64,000 bases of DNA from Phytohabitans maris (GCF_031085175.1 NZ_JAVHUY010000007.1:124001-188000), one strand, 5' to 3'; counted from the stretch's first letter, positions 8,671 through 18,706 are shown. Translations and numbers: made by a program. The notes: generated by a model not told the origin, from the sequence alone.

Positions 8671-11325
8671 GTGGGCCCGTGGCAATTCGTCGGCCGGGCT
8701 GATGAGCTTGGCCGCATCGTCGCTTCGGCCACGAGTGGCGACCGCCGCGGCCTCATCCTGAGCGGCACCGCCGGCATCGGTAAGACCCGCCTGCTGCGCG
8801 AGGCGGTGAGCATCCTGGCTCCCGAGCGATACGCGGTCTGGACGGCCACGGCGAGCATCGCGGTGGCCGGGCTGCCCTTCGGCGGCATGGCCCAGGTGCT
8901 CCCCGGCGACCAGCCGGTCGGCGTCTCGCCGGCCGGCCTGCTGCGCTGGGCCGTCGACGCGCTGCACCGCCAGGCCGCCGGGCGCCCGATGGTGCTCGCG
9001 ATCGACGACGCGCACCTGCTCGACCCGTCCTCGGCCGCGCTGGTCTACCTGGTCGCCCGCGACGCGCGCGCCACCGTGCTGGGCACCCTGCGCACCGGCG
9101 AGCAGGTGCCGCTGCCGGTGCGTGCACTGTGGACCGACGACCTGGTCGACCACGACGAGCTCGCCCCGCTCTCCGCCGCCGACACCCACGCCCTGCTGGT
9201 GGAGATGCTCGGCGGCCCGGTCGACACCAGCTCGGCCGACCGCCTCTGGCGCCTCTCGGCGGGCAACCCGCTGCTGCTGCGCGAGCTGGTGATCGCCGCG
9301 TCGACGAGCGTCGAGCTCACCCGGCCGTACGGGGTGTGGCGCTGGACCGGCGAGTTCGACCTGGCACCCCGCCTCACCGACCTGATCGACGCCCGCATCG
9401 GCGACCTCAGCGACGACGTGCGTGAGGTGATCGAGCTGGTCGCGTTCGGCGAGCCGATCGGGCTCTCGCTGCTGATCGAGGCGGCCGGCGAGGCGCCGGT
9501 GGAGAGCGCCGAGGAGCGGGGACTGATCCGGGTCGCGGCCAGCGACCGCCGCCACCACGTGCGGCTGGCCCACCCGCTGTACGGGGAGGTGGTCCGCCAG
9601 CGCTGCCCGGTCACCCGGGCCATGCGGCTCAAGGCGCGCCTCGCCACGCTGGTCGAGGGGGCCGGCACCCGCCGCCGCGACGACCTGCTGCGGGTGGCGG
9701 AGTGGCGGCTGGACTCCGGCACCGCCACCGACCCGGTCATGCTGCTGCTGGCCGGCGCCCAGGCGTTCGGCCGGTTCAACATGCATCTCGGCGCCCGCCT
9801 CGCGCGGGCGGCGCTCGACATCGGCGGCGGCTTCGACGCGGCCGACCTGCTCGCCGCGATCCTGATGTTCATGGACCGGTCCGAGGAGGCGCTCCCGGTC
9901 CTCGAGTCGGTGCGCGGCGAGATCGACTCCGACCAGCGGCGCAGCCGGTGGCTGGTGGTCCGCGGCCTGGTGTCGTACTGGGGGCTGGGGCGGGAGTCCG
10001 CTGTAGACGAGATTGCCAAGGACGCGGCCACGGTGGACGACCCGGGGCTGCGGGCCCGGGTGCACTCGTTCGAGGCGATCATGCGGCTGCACCGGCTGGA
10101 GACGGCAGCGGCGTGCCAGCTCGCGCAGTCGACCGTGGACAGTCCCACCGCGACACCCTCCGCCCACGGGCTCGCCCAGTGCGTACTCGCCCACGCCCAC
10201 GCCGCCCGCGGCCAGCTCGCCACGAGCGCCCGGCTGACCGACCAGGTGCAGGCGGACGCGCCGCTGTGGCGGGCCGAGATGCCCTACCTCCAGCTCGCCC
10301 TGGAACTGGCCCGCGGCACCCGCCTCACGATCGCCGGCGACCTGGCCGGGATCGACGCGATCGTGGCGGACGAGTTCGCCGACCTGGCCGACGCGGGCGA
10401 CTTCCGGCTCGGCTCCGGCTACCTGTCGGTGGTCCGCGCCCAGTCGGCCCGCCTGCGCGGGCGCACCGCCGAGGCCCTCCGGGGGAGCCTGCAGGCGTGC
10501 GCGGTGCTCGCCAGCAGCCGGGTGTTCGCCGGCCTCGCGCACGCCGAGCGGGCGCACGCCGCCGCCCTGATCGGCGACGCCGACGAGGCGAAGGCGGCGA
10601 TGGCCGACTCCGACCAGACCCACCGCCCCGGCATGGCCATCCTCTACCCGTGGCGCGAGCAGGCCCGCGCCTGGGTGGCGGCCTGCGGCGGCGACGTCGA
10701 GCAGGCGATCACCGGGCTGGTCAGGCTGGTCGAGCGGCTGCGCGACGACGGCTTCGCGGCCCACGAGGCACTGATCCTGCACGACCTGGTCCGGCTGGGC
10801 TGCGCCACGCTGCCGATCGGCTGGCCCTCCGGCGCGAGCCAGGCACAGACCGTCGCCGACCGCCTCGCCGAGCTGGCCGGCGTGGTCGACGGCCCGCTCA
10901 CCGCGCTGATGGCCCGGCACGCGGCGGCCGTGAGCGACGGCGCCGAACTGCTGGCGGTCGCCGACGCGTTCGCCGAGCTGGGGCTGCTGCTCTTCGCCGC
11001 CGACGCGGCCGCGATGGCGGTGGTCCGGCTGCGGGCCACGACCGGCGCCGAGCGCTCCGAGGCGAGCGCCCGCCTCGGCGACCTGCTCGCCCGCTGCGAC
11101 GCCCTACGCACGCCCGCGCTGCGAGCGGCCCGCCCGGCGCTCACCGAGCGGGAGCGGCAGATCGCCCGCCTGGCGGCGGCCGGTGTGGCCAGCAAGCAGA
11201 TCGCCGACCAGCTCTTCCTCTCCACCCGCACGATCGAAAACCATCTCCAACGGGTGTACGGCAAGCTCGGCGTCACCAATCGGAGCGAGCTTGCTCACGC
11301 CCTACGGGCCCTGCCCGAACAATAG
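8671..11325 (+). CDS. LAL-family LuxR transcriptional regulator (large ATP-binding)
   Basis: An 884-residue signal-integrating activator. An N-terminal STAND/AAA-like ATPase has Walker A SGTAGIGKTRLL (about residues 31-42) and Walker B MVLAIDDAHLLD (about 108-119). A long helical, TPR-like middle region follows. The C-terminal LuxR-type HTH (about 820-880) contains LTERERQIARLAAAG, KQIADQLFLSTRTIENH and LQRVYGKLGVTNR. The gene begins at GTG 8671 (MGPWQFVGRADEL, the usual LAL opening). pncB starts ten bases after its stop, so it is probably co-transcribed with NAD salvage genes. Its ligand is unknown. The long antisense frame beneath it is a high-GC shadow. Confidence 0.93.
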   Translation: MGPWQFVGRADELGRIVASATSGDRRGLILSGTAGIGKTRLLREAVSILAPERYAVWTATASIAVAGLPFGGMAQVLPGDQPVGVSPAGLLRWAVDALHRQAAGRPMVLAIDDAHLLDPSSAALVYLVARDARATVLGTLRTGEQVPLPVRALWTDDLVDHDELAPLSAADTHALLVEMLGGPVDTSSADRLWRLSAGNPLLLRELVIAASTSVELTRPYGVWRWTGEFDLAPRLTDLIDARIGDLSDDVREVIELVAFGEPIGLSLLIEAAGEAPVESAEERGLIRVAASDRRHHVRLAHPLYGEVVRQRCPVTRAMRLKARLATLVEGAGTRRRDDLLRVAEWRLDSGTATDPVMLLLAGAQAFGRFNMHLGARLARAALDIGGGFDAADLLAAILMFMDRSEEALPVLESVRGEIDSDQRRSRWLVVRGLVSYWGLGRESAVDEIAKDAATVDDPGLRARVHSFEAIMRLHRLETAAACQLAQSTVDSPTATPSAHGLAQCVLAHAHAARGQLATSARLTDQVQADAPLWRAEMPYLQLALELARGTRLTIAGDLAGIDAIVADEFADLADAGDFRLGSGYLSVVRAQSARLRGRTAEALRGSLQACAVLASSRVFAGLAHAERAHAAALIGDADEAKAAMADSDQTHRPGMAILYPWREQARAWVAACGGDVEQAITGLVRLVERLRDDGFAAHEALILHDLVRLGCATLPIGWPSGASQAQTVADRLAELAGVVDGPLTALMARHAAAVSDGAELLAVADAFAELGLLLFAADAAAMAVVRLRATTGAERSEASARLGDLLARCDALRTPALRAARPALTERERQIARLAAAGVASKQIADQLFLSTRTIENHLQRVYGKLGVTNRSELAHALRALPEQ

Positions 11326-11335
11326 GCTGTGGGGC

Positions 11336-12610
11336 GTGACCGCGCTCCTGACCGACCACTACGAGCTGACGATGCTCAGCGCCGCGCTCAAGGACGGCAC
11401 CGCCAGCCGCCAGTGCGTCTTCGAGGTCTTCGCCCGCCGCCTGCCCGCCGGCCGCCGCTACGGCGTGGTCGCCGGCACCGCGCGGCTGGTCGACCTGGTC
11501 CGCGACTTCCGCTTCTGCGAAGCCGAGGTCGAGCACCTGCGCAGCCACGGCGTGGTCGACGACGAGACCGCCGCGTGGCTGTCGGCCTACCGCTTCACCG
11601 GCGACATCGAGGGGTACGCGGAGGGTGAGCTCTTCTTCCCCGGCTCCCCGATCCTGACCGTGAGCGGCACGTTCGCCGAGTGTGTGCTGCTGGAGACGCT
11701 GACCCTCTCGGTGCTCAACCACGACAGCGCGATCGCCGCGGCCGCCGCCCGCATGGTCACCGCCGCCCGCGGCCGGGCCGTTATCGAGATGGGCGCCCGC
11801 CGCACCCACGAGGAGTCCGCGGTCGCCGCCGCGCGGGCCGCCTACCTGGCCGGGTTCGAATACACCTCCAACCTCGAGGCCGGCTTCCGCTACGGCATCC
11901 CGACCGCCGGCACGGCCGCGCACGCGTTCACGCTGCTGCACGACGACGAGCCGGCCGCGTTCGCCTCGCAGGTGGCGGCGCTGGGCAAGGACACCACGCT
12001 GCTCGTCGACACGTACGACATCAGCCAGGGCATCCGCAACGCGATCGCGGTCGCCGGCCCGGAGCTGCGCGCCGTCCGCCTCGACTCGGGCGACCTCTCG
12101 GTGCTCGCCCAGCAGTCCCGCGACCTGCTCAACTCGCTCGGTGCCACGGAGACGAAGATCATCGTCTCCGGTGACCTCGACGAGTACGCGATCGCCGCGC
12201 TCGCCGCCGAGCCGGTCGACATGTACGGCGCCGGCACCGCCGTCGTCGTCGGCTCCGGTGCCCCGACCGCCGGCCTGGTGTACAAGCTCGTCGAGGTCGA
12301 CGGGCGGCCGGTGGTCAAGCGCTCGGAAAACAAGGCCACGGTCGGTGGGCGCAAGACCGCCGTCCGCCGCCACAAGCCGACCGGCACCGCGACCGAGGAG
12401 ATCGTGGTATCCCAGGGAGCGCCCGAGCAGCAGCTGGGTGACCGCGCGCTCCAGCGCTCCTACCTGACCGCGGGCGAGCCCGCCGACCTCCCCACGCTGG
12501 CCGAGTCGCGGGCACACCTGCGGCAGTGCCTGATCTCCATACCCTGGGAGGGTCTCAAGCTCTCCGCCGGTGACCCGGCCATCCCGGTCACCATGATCTC
12601 CGCGTCCTAG
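11336..12610 (+). CDS. pncB: Nicotinate phosphoribosyltransferase
   Basis: This enzyme converts nicotinate and PRPP to nicotinate mononucleotide, the committing Preiss-Handler step of NAD salvage. From GTG 11336 the protein has 424 residues. It opens TALLTDHYELTMLSAALKDG and contains [51 protein letters not shown] and VRLDSGDLSVLA. The phosphoribosyl-binding IIVSGDLDEYAI follows, then YGAGTAVVVGSGAPTAGLVYKLVEV. The frame is open upstream, but that stretch overlaps the LAL HTH coding region. pncA follows after 13 bases, and LAL precedes by ten, giving a three-gene unit. Rv1330c (pncB1) also lies beside clpS in mycobacteria. Confidence 0.95.
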   Translation: MTALLTDHYELTMLSAALKDGTASRQCVFEVFARRLPAGRRYGVVAGTARLVDLVRDFRFCEAEVEHLRSHGVVDDETAAWLSAYRFTGDIEGYAEGELFFPGSPILTVSGTFAECVLLETLTLSVLNHDSAIAAAAARMVTAARGRAVIEMGARRTHEESAVAAARAAYLAGFEYTSNLEAGFRYGIPTAGTAAHAFTLLHDDEPAAFASQVAALGKDTTLLVDTYDISQGIRNAIAVAGPELRAVRLDSGDLSVLAQQSRDLLNSLGATETKIIVSGDLDEYAIAALAAEPVDMYGAGTAVVVGSGAPTAGLVYKLVEVDGRPVVKRSENKATVGGRKTAVRRHKPTGTATEEIVVSQGAPEQQLGDRALQRSYLTAGEPADLPTLAESRAHLRQCLISIPWEGLKLSAGDPAIPVTMISAS

Positions 12611-12623
12611 AAGGGGTGTTCGC

Positions 12624-13178
12624 ATGAGCCGCGCGCTCATCATCGTGGATGTACAGAACGACTTCTGCGAGGGTGGCTCCCTGGCCGTCAGCGGCGGTGC
12701 CGCCGTGGCGGCCGGCATCTCCGGCGCCTTGACCAACGGCCCGTGGGAGCACGTCGTGGCGACGAAGGACTACCACGTCGATCCCGGCGCCCACTTCAGC
12801 GACTCGCCGGACTACGTCGACTCCTGGCCCCGCCACTGCGTGGTCGGCACGACCGGCGTCGAGTTCCACCCGGCCCTGGCCACCGGCCGCATCGAGGCGG
12901 TGTTTCGCAAGGGCGAGCACGCGGCGGCGTACTCCGGCTTCGAGGGCCACGACGACGAGGGCACGGGCCTCGCCGACTGGCTCCGGTCCCACGACGTGAC
13001 CCAGGTCGACGTGGTCGGCATCGCCACCGACCACTGTGTACGGGCGACCGCGCTGGACGCGGTCCGCGAGGGCTTCCAGACCACGGTGCTGGTCGACCTG
13101 ACCGCCGGGGTGGCGCCGGCGACGACGGAGGCCGCGCTGCGCGAGATGAAGGCCGCGGGCGTCACCCTGACCCCCTGA
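12624..13178 (+). CDS. pncA: Nicotinamidase (pyrazinamidase)
   Basis: PncA hydrolyses nicotinamide to nicotinate, which feeds PncB encoded just upstream. The 184 residues have the catalytic triad D9, K96 and C138 (LIIVDVQNDF, VFRKGEH, IATDHCVRAT). The metal ligands are D49, H51, H57 and H71, at exactly the same numbering as M. tuberculosis PncA. The cis-peptide motif VGIATDHCV is intact. The ribosome site AAGGGG precedes ATG 12624. This is the last gene of the LAL-pncB-pncA unit; a family-B hairpin follows about 80 bases downstream. Confidence 0.96.
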   Translation: MSRALIIVDVQNDFCEGGSLAVSGGAAVAAGISGALTNGPWEHVVATKDYHVDPGAHFSDSPDYVDSWPRHCVVGTTGVEFHPALATGRIEAVFRKGEHAAAYSGFEGHDDEGTGLADWLRSHDVTQVDVVGIATDHCVRATALDAVREGFQTTVLVDLTAGVAPATTEAALREMKAAGVTLTP

Positions 13179-13826
13179 TCAGCGCCGGTTCGTCCCACGG
13201 TTCGGCCGCCGCGCCCCACCCAACGGGCGGACCGGCCCTTGATCGGCGCCAACGCTGGCGGATCGTGGTATTTCGGTGCCTATCCAAGGGCACCTTCATA
13301 CCACGATCTCTGCCTTGGGCTGGTCTCCGAGCACCGATCATGGGAACGGCAGCCTGACGGGCCGGGGTTGTGCGACCGCGGAGCGCGGGAGCAGCGGCTT
13401 GGACCAGGACGGACGGCTTGGCCACCCCGGTCGCCGTCCATGCGGATGCACGCCTCGGTGGTCGTGTCCTTGATCGTTCGCCGGCCCCGGGCCGGCGGAC
13501 GGGCTGGTGACCGCGGACGGCAGGTGCCCCGCCCACCGGCCTTGATCAAATGACGGTGAGCGGGATCGACCCAGACCGTTGCTCCCGCGGCCTCACCCCT
13601 CCGCGGCCCACAACGCGACGCAATCCCCGCGCCGCGACGCACAGTGGGCAATGTCGGGGACTTCGCCCACCGCACGACGGCCCACCAAGCCAGCGGAGCG
13701 GTCCGGAGACGGTCGGGGGTGCCCCGTCTGTGCGGGCAGCTCGAGAGCTCCGCGCACGGACGCCCGGATCCAGCGGCACCGGCCTCGCGCGGACCCGGCA
13801 GCGGAGGCCGGGGAACTCCACGCCCG
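13179..13826. other. Long convergent intergenic region between pncA and ctaD
   Basis: No convincing gene is present in these 648 bases: frames are short, Arg/Pro-rich and lack ribosome sites. The region holds a family-B hairpin (13261-13308) with its conserved 14-base leader CCTTGATCGGCGCC (13237-13250). It also holds several TTGATC-containing segments and a compact palindrome GCCGGCCC-C-GGGCCGGC near 13482. It looks like an accretion of small palindromic repeats. Confidence 0.6.
13261..13308. terminator. Complex hairpin, family B copy 1
   Basis: GATCGTGGTAT (13261-13271) pairs with ATACCACGATC (13298-13308). Inside, GGTGCC (13275-13280) pairs with GGCACC (13289-13294). It lies between convergent pncA and ctaD. 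A second copy with the same outer stem and the same upstream 14-mer is at 52275-52322. Confidence 0.72.
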
Positions 13827-15584
13827 CTAGCGGTCGAGCTCGCTCGCGGTGTCCTCGTGGTACGAGGCGCCGCCGCGGGACTCGCTGGTCAGCGGCTTGG
13901 CGCCACCCTCCGGCGGGGCGGCCACCTGGCGGGAGCCGGCCGCGAGGTGCGGGAACTTGAGGTCGAACGCGGGCCGCTCGGAGCGGATCCGCGGCATCCG
14001 GTCGAAGTTGCGCAGCGGGGGCGGCGAGGACGTGGCCCACTCCAGCGAGTTGCCGTGGCCCCACGGGTCGTCCACCTCGACCACCGGGCCGGCCTTGTAC
14101 GACTTCCACACGTTGTAGAGGAACGGCAGCGTCGAGGCGCCCAGCACGAACGACCCGATCGTGGAGATCGTGTTGAGCGTGGTGAAGCCGTCGTCCGGCA
14201 GGTAGTCGGCGTACCGGCGCGGGAAGCCCTCGTTGCCGAGCCAGTGCTGCACCAGGAACGTGGTGTGAAACCCGATGAACGTCAGCCAGAAGTGGATCTT
14301 TCCGAGCCGCTCGTCGAGCATCCGGCCGGTCATCTTCGGGAACCAGAAGTACACGCCCGCGTACACGGCGAAGACGATCGTGCCGAAGAGCACGTAGTGG
14401 AAGTGGGCCACCACGAAGTACGAGTCGGAGACGTGGAAGTCGACCGGCGGGCTGGCCAGCAGCACCCCGGAGAGGCCGCCGAAGAGGAACGTCACCAGGA
14501 AGCCGATCGCGAACAGCATCGGCGACTCGAACGTCAGCTGGCCGCGCCACATGGTGCCGATCCAGTTGAAGAACTTCATGCCGGTCGGCACGGCGATCAG
14601 GAAGCTCAGGAAGCTGAAGAACGGCAGCAGCACCTGGCCGGTGGCGAACATGTGGTGCGCCCACACGCTCATCGACAACGCCGCGATGGCGATCATCGCG
14701 CCGACCATGCCCTTGTAGCCGAAGAGCGGCTTGCGGCTGAAGACCGGCACGACCTCGCTGATGATGCCGAAGAACGGCAGCGCGACGATGTACACCTCGG
14801 GGTGCCCGAAGAACCAGAACAGGTGCTGCCACAGCAGCGGGCCGCCGGTGGCCGCGTCGTACACGTGTGCGCCGAGGATGCGGTCGGCGGCGAGCGCGAA
14901 GAGCGCGGCGGCCAGCAGCGGGAAGATCAGGATCGCGAGCAGCGCGGTGATCAGGATCGACCACGTGAAGATCGGCATCCGGAACATCGTCATACCGGGC
15001 GCGCGCAGCGTGAGGATGGTCGTGATCATGTTGACGCCGCCGAGGATCGTGCCCAGACCGGAGATGGCCAGGCCCACGATCCACATGTTGGCGCCCACGC
15101 CGGGCGAGTTGACCGCGTCGTTGAGCGGGGCGTACGCGAACCAGCCGAAGTCGGCGGCGCCACCCGGCGTGACGAAGCCGGCGATGGCGAGCGTGCCACC
15201 GAACGCGTACAGCCAGTAGGCGAAGGAGTTGAGCCGCGGGAACGACACGTCCGGCGCGCCGATCTGGATCGGCACGACGAAGTTGGCGAACGCGAACACG
15301 ATCGGCGTCGCGAAGAACAGCAGCATGATCGTGCCGTGCATCGTGAACAGCTGGTTGTACTGCTCGGGCGAGAGGAACTGCATGCCCGGCCGGGCCAGCT
15401 CGGCGCGCATGATCAGCGCCATCAGGCCGCCGATCATGAAGAACACGAAGGACGTGACCATGTACATGATCCCGATCTGCTTCGCGTCCGTGGTGCGGAG
15501 GATGCGAGCGAACGCGGAACCCTTGACCGGCTCCCGGACCGGCCACGGCCGCGTCACGATCGGCTTCGGTGCGACGGTGGTCAC
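13827..15584 (-). CDS. ctaD: Cytochrome c oxidase subunit I (aa3-type)
   Basis: The catalytic heme a/heme a3-CuB subunit of the terminal oxidase, in the cytoplasmic membrane. From GTG 15584, which follows GGAGG by six bases, the protein has 585 residues. Twelve transmembrane helices are expected and visible as successive hydrophobic blocks. Diagnostic motifs include [15 protein letters not shown] (heme a ligand His), [19 protein letters not shown] (CuB His and cross-linked Tyr), [20 protein letters not shown] and [15 protein letters not shown] (paired heme ligands). A hydrophilic C-terminal tail of about 60 residues is typical of actinobacteria. The frame runs far upstream as a shadow. Subunits II and III are not in this window, so it is a stand-alone ctaD. 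Confidence 0.96.
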   Translation of the reverse strand: MTTVAPKPIVTRPWPVREPVKGSAFARILRTTDAKQIGIMYMVTSFVFFMIGGLMALIMRAELARPGMQFLSPEQYNQLFTMHGTIMLLFFATPIVFAFANFVVPIQIGAPDVSFPRLNSFAYWLYAFGGTLAIAGFVTPGGAADFGWFAYAPLNDAVNSPGVGANMWIVGLAISGLGTILGGVNMITTILTLRAPGMTMFRMPIFTWSILITALLAILIFPLLAAALFALAADRILGAHVYDAATGGPLLWQHLFWFFGHPEVYIVALPFFGIISEVVPVFSRKPLFGYKGMVGAMIAIAALSMSVWAHHMFATGQVLLPFFSFLSFLIAVPTGMKFFNWIGTMWRGQLTFESPMLFAIGFLVTFLFGGLSGVLLASPPVDFHVSDSYFVVAHFHYVLFGTIVFAVYAGVYFWFPKMTGRMLDERLGKIHFWLTFIGFHTTFLVQHWLGNEGFPRRYADYLPDDGFTTLNTISTIGSFVLGASTLPFLYNVWKSYKAGPVVEVDDPWGHGNSLEWATSSPPPLRNFDRMPRIRSERPAFDLKFPHLAAGSRQVAAPPEGGAKPLTSESRGGASYHEDTASELDR

Positions 15585-15670
15585 GCAGGGCCTCCGGATG
15601 TGTGCTGGCTCTTGATCTGGCAGTCCAACGGGCAGGATAGCCCTCCGCCAGCGGCCATCAACTACGGGGG

Positions 15671-16780
15671 TTAGTAGGGAGCCACCAGACCCCGGTAGTG
15701 GTCCGCGAAGATGGCGCCGCCGCGCCGGCGCAGCAGCGGGTCGCGCAGGGACGGCGACATGTCGCGGAGCCGGTCGCGGTCGCGGGTGCGCTCCAGGACC
15801 CAGCGGGTGCGCGGGCGGCGGCGCCGCTCGTACGCGGAGAGCGCCTCGGTCACCGAACCGGCCCGGCGCAGCGAGTCGGCGAGCACCACGGCGTCTTCCA
15901 GGGCCATGGCGCCGCCCTGGGCGAGCGTCGGCGCGGTGGCGTGCGCGGCGTCGCCGACCAGCACGACCGGCCCCTGGGACCAGCAGCCGATCTCGACCTC
16001 GTCGGTGACCGCGACCTGCACCTTCTCTATCGCGTCGAGGACGGCGGGCACCGGGCCGCCCAAGCCCCCGAAGACCTCCCGGACCCGCGCCACGGGGTCG
16101 GGCGGCGCGGCGGTGGCCGCCTCGTCGGCGTAGCAGAACAGCCGCCCCGCCCCCATCGGCATCACGACGAACGCGGCCCGCTTGCCGAGCACCGCGGTCC
16201 ACTCGGAGACCTTTGGACCGCCGGTCACCACGCTCCGGTACATCACCTGGCCGACCGGCGCCGCGGCGCTGCCCAGCGCGGTCATCAACCGCACTGGGGA
16301 GCGCCGGCCGTCGGCGCCGACCACCAGGTCGTACTCCGCGCTGGAGCCGTCGCCGAACTCCACCTTGGCGGTCTCACCGGCCACGGCCTCGACGCGGGTC
16401 ACCTCGGTCTCGTGCCGCACCGCGCCGCCGGCCCCGCTGAGCATCACCCGGTGCAGGTCGGCCCGGGGCAGGGCCCGGCACTCGCCCACGCCGTCCCAGA
16501 GCTCGACCAGGTCGACCTCGCAGAGCTCCCGCCCGCGCGCGTCGAGAAAGCGCTGGCGGGTCACCACCTCGCCGCACGGCCGCACCGGCGCGTCGAGGTC
16601 GAGCTCGCGCAGCGCCCGGGTCGCGTTGCCCGGCAGGAAGATGCCGGCACCCGCCACAGTGGACGCCGGGAGCTTGTCGACCACCTCGGGCCGAAACCCG
16701 GCAAGGCGCAGTGCGCGGGCGGCTGCCAGGCCGGCGATGCCGGCTCCGACAACGAGGATCCGCAGGGTGGATCCAAGCAT
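15671..16780 (-). CDS. FAD-dependent aromatic-hydroxylase-type monooxygenase
   Basis: A 369-residue flavoprotein of the FAD_binding_3 class. The dinucleotide-binding motif is [19 protein letters not shown] at the N-terminus. The DG motif is [14 protein letters not shown] (about residue 155), and the GD motif [19 protein letters not shown] is near 280. The substrate is unknown; relatives hydroxylate aromatics or tailor small metabolites. ATG 16780 is chosen because GGAGG lies nine bases before it; a longer frame to 16828 lacks this. It is 86 bases upstream of ctaD on the same strand, but no functional link is evident. Confidence 0.88.
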   Translation of the reverse strand: MLGSTLRILVVGAGIAGLAAARALRLAGFRPEVVDKLPASTVAGAGIFLPGNATRALRELDLDAPVRPCGEVVTRQRFLDARGRELCEVDLVELWDGVGECRALPRADLHRVMLSGAGGAVRHETEVTRVEAVAGETAKVEFGDGSSAEYDLVVGADGRRSPVRLMTALGSAAAPVGQVMYRSVVTGGPKVSEWTAVLGKRAAFVVMPMGAGRLFCYADEAATAAPPDPVARVREVFGGLGGPVPAVLDAIEKVQVAVTDEVEIGCWSQGPVVLVGDAAHATAPTLAQGGAMALEDAVVLADSLRRAGSVTEALSAYERRRRPRTRWVLERTRDRDRLRDMSPSLRDPLLRRRGGAIFADHYRGLVAPY

Positions 16781-16945
16781 GTGCGAACGCCTCCGGAGGT
16801 TTCTAGCCCCGGCGCCGGGGAAGGGCAACGCGTTGAAGCCAAGAGACTACTCGGAGCGACCGGCCAAGGGTAGGCCCCGATCGCGTCTAAGGGTAGTCCC
16901 CCGAACACGCAATTGCGCTACGCAAGTCTCACGTAGTGGAGGCCC

Positions 16946-18040
16946 TCACCTCTGCACCCGAGCACCGGCGCCGCGCATCAACGCCTCCACCTCTTTGCGG
17001 CTGGCCATCGACGTATCGCCGGGTGTCGTCATCGCGAGCGCGCCGTGCGCCGCGCCGTACTCGACGGCGGTGGCGAGGTCTCCGCTCGTGAGGAGCCCGT
17101 AGACGAGGCCGGACGCGAAGCTGTCGCCGCCGCCCACCCGGTCCAGGATCTCCAGCCCGGGCCGGTGGGTCGCCTCGGCGAACGCGCCGTCGGCCCAGGC
17201 GATCGCGCCCCAGTCGTTGACCGTCGCGGTGCGCACAGTACGCAAGGTGGTGGCCACGACGGCGAAGTTGGCATACTCCTTCGTGACCTCTTCGATCATG
17301 CGGCGGAAGTTGGCAACCTCCAGCGTGGACAGTGACTCGTCGGTCTCCGGCACCTCAAAGCCGAGCGAGGCGGTGAAGTCCTCCTCGTTGCCGATCATCA
17401 CGTCGACGTAGCGCGCGAGCCGACGGTTGACCTCCTGCGCCCGCTCCTTGCCGCCGACCGCCTTCCACAGGCTGGGCCGGTAGTTCAGGTCGTACGAGAT
17501 GATCGTCCCGTGCCGGCGCGCGGCGGACATGGCCGTTTCGATGACGGCCGGGGTGGTCTCGGAAAGGGCGGCATATATGCCGCCGGTGTGCAGCCAGCGC
17601 GCGCCCAGCGTGCCGAAGAGGTGGTCCCAGTCGACGTCGTCGGGGCGGAGCTGGCTGGCCGCGGTGTGCCCGCGGTCCGAGGTGCCGACCGCGCCCCGCA
17701 CGCCGAAGCCGCGCTCGGTGAAGTTGAGCCCGTTGCGCACGGCGCGGCCGATCCCGTCGTACGGCAGCCACTTCACGAACGAGGTGTCCACGCCGCCCTG
17801 CAGCACGAGGTCTTCGAGCAGCCGCCCCACCTCGTTGTCGGCGAACGCGGTGACCACCGCCGTGCGCATGCCGAAGCAGCGGCGCAGCCCGCGGGCCACG
17901 TTGTACTCCCCGCCGCCCTCCCAGGCGCGAAAGCTGCGGGCCGTGCGGACCCGCCCCTCACCCGGGTCGAGCCGGAGCATGACCTCGCCGAGCGAGACCA
18001 GGTCGTAGCGGCACTCCTCGGCCGGCCGGATACGCAACAT
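16946..18040 (-). CDS. kdgK: PfkB-family sugar kinase, likely 2-keto-3-deoxygluconate kinase
   Basis: This phosphorylates 2-keto-3-deoxygluconate to KDPG, the substrate of the aldolase encoded just upstream. The protein has 364 residues with the ribokinase fold. VSLGEVMLRLDPGEGR is the N-terminal strand. GEYNVARGLRRCFG is PfkB signature 1, with GGEYN replacing the usual GA.N. The catalytic base lies in ILDRVGGGDSFASGLVYGL. The neighbouring eda gene makes KDG the most reasonable substrate; other PfkB sugars are possible. Start ATG 18040 overlaps the aldolase stop by one base (TGATG), so the genes are translationally coupled. Confidence 0.88.
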   Translation of the reverse strand: MLRIRPAEECRYDLVSLGEVMLRLDPGEGRVRTARSFRAWEGGGEYNVARGLRRCFGMRTAVVTAFADNEVGRLLEDLVLQGGVDTSFVKWLPYDGIGRAVRNGLNFTERGFGVRGAVGTSDRGHTAASQLRPDDVDWDHLFGTLGARWLHTGGIYAALSETTPAVIETAMSAARRHGTIISYDLNYRPSLWKAVGGKERAQEVNRRLARYVDVMIGNEEDFTASLGFEVPETDESLSTLEVANFRRMIEEVTKEYANFAVVATTLRTVRTATVNDWGAIAWADGAFAEATHRPGLEILDRVGGGDSFASGLVYGLLTSGDLATAVEYGAAHGALAMTTPGDTSMASRKEVEALMRGAGARVQR

Positions 18041-18696
18041 CACTTGCCTCCCTTGGCGACCAGCGCGACCGCCTCGGCGGTGAGCCGGGTGACCTCGTCC
18101 CACTTGCCGGCGGCGAGCAGGTCGGGCGCGACCATCCAGGTGCCGCCGACCGCGAAGACCGCGCCGAGCGCGAGGTAGTCAGGCAGATTTGCGGTGTTTA
18201 CCCCACCGGTCGGGATGAACCGGACGGACCGGAAGGGTGCGGCCAGCGCTTTGATCATCTTGGCCCCGCCGATCTGCTCGGCGGGGAAGAACTTGACGAT
18301 CGAGAGCCCCGCGTCGAGCGCCATGTGGATCTCCGTCGCGGTCGCCGCGCCCGGGTAGACCGGCAGGCCAGCCTCCCGGCAGCGCTCCACGACCGCCGGG
18401 CTGAACCCGGGGCTGACCACAAACTTCGCCCCCGCCTCGACGGCCGCGTCGACCTGGGCCGGGGAGAGCACCGTGCCGGCGCCGACCAGCAGCTCGGGGT
18501 TTTCCGCCATGATCCGGATGGCCTCGGCGGCGGCGTCCGTGCGGAACGTCACCTCCACGCTGCGCAGGCCACCCGCGGTCAGCGCGGCGGCCAGCGGCTC
18601 GGCACCGGCCGCGTCCTCCAGGACCACCACCGGCAGGAGCCGGGCGGCGCCAATTGCTTGTTCAACATGATGAACGCTGGTCACATCCTCGACCAT
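18040..18696 (-). CDS. eda: 2-dehydro-3-deoxyphosphogluconate (KDPG) aldolase
   Basis: This class I aldolase cleaves KDPG to pyruvate and glyceraldehyde 3-phosphate. The 218-residue product shows the catalytic Glu in LRSVEVTFRTDAA and the Schiff-base lysine in LSIVKFFPAEQIGG. The phosphate-binding loop is RFIPTGGVN. The start is uncertain: ATG 18696 is chosen, with ATG 18708 and GTG 18684 as alternatives. None has an ideal ribosome site, and a leaderless transcript is possible. The divergent IclR gene starts only ten bases away, so promoters must overlap coding DNA. With kdgK it forms the end of the uronate/gluconate (Entner-Doudoroff type) route. Confidence 0.92.
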   Translation of the reverse strand: MVEDVTSVHHVEQAIGAARLLPVVVLEDAAGAEPLAAALTAGGLRSVEVTFRTDAAAEAIRIMAENPELLVGAGTVLSPAQVDAAVEAGAKFVVSPGFSPAVVERCREAGLPVYPGAATATEIHMALDAGLSIVKFFPAEQIGGAKMIKALAAPFRSVRFIPTGGVNTANLPDYLALGAVFAVGGTWMVAPDLLAAGKWDEVTRLTAEAVALVAKGGK

Positions 18697-18699
18697 AAT
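18660..18699. promoter_or_regulatory. Putative operator and leaderless promoter for iclR/eda
   Basis: The dyad GTTCA-N6-TGAAC (18660-18675) overlaps a possible -35 (TGAACG, 18671-18676). CATAAT (18694-18699) is a good -10 after a 17-base spacer and lies seven bases before the IclR ATG at 18707. This arrangement predicts a leaderless iclR mRNA and autoregulation. The site is inside the 5' end of eda, so one binding event could affect both genes. Confidence 0.5.
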
Positions 18700-18706
18700 C
18701 GAAAGC

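Noticed and set aside
8656-10920. A 754-codon open frame on the minus strand opposite the LAL regulator
   Set aside because: It is His/Arg/Gly/Ala-rich with no domain, and it mirrors the codon structure of the real gene, as expected for high-GC antisense shadow.
13179-13826. Small genes in the pncA-ctaD gap (several 60-130 codon frames)
   Set aside because: All are Arg/Pro-rich, overlap each other in many frames, and have no ribosome sites or recognisable motifs.
13827-16202. ctaD with a 200-residue N-terminal extension
   Set aside because: The extension is antisense shadow of the FAD monooxygenase; GTG 15584 has GGAGG at the right distance and matches the family start.
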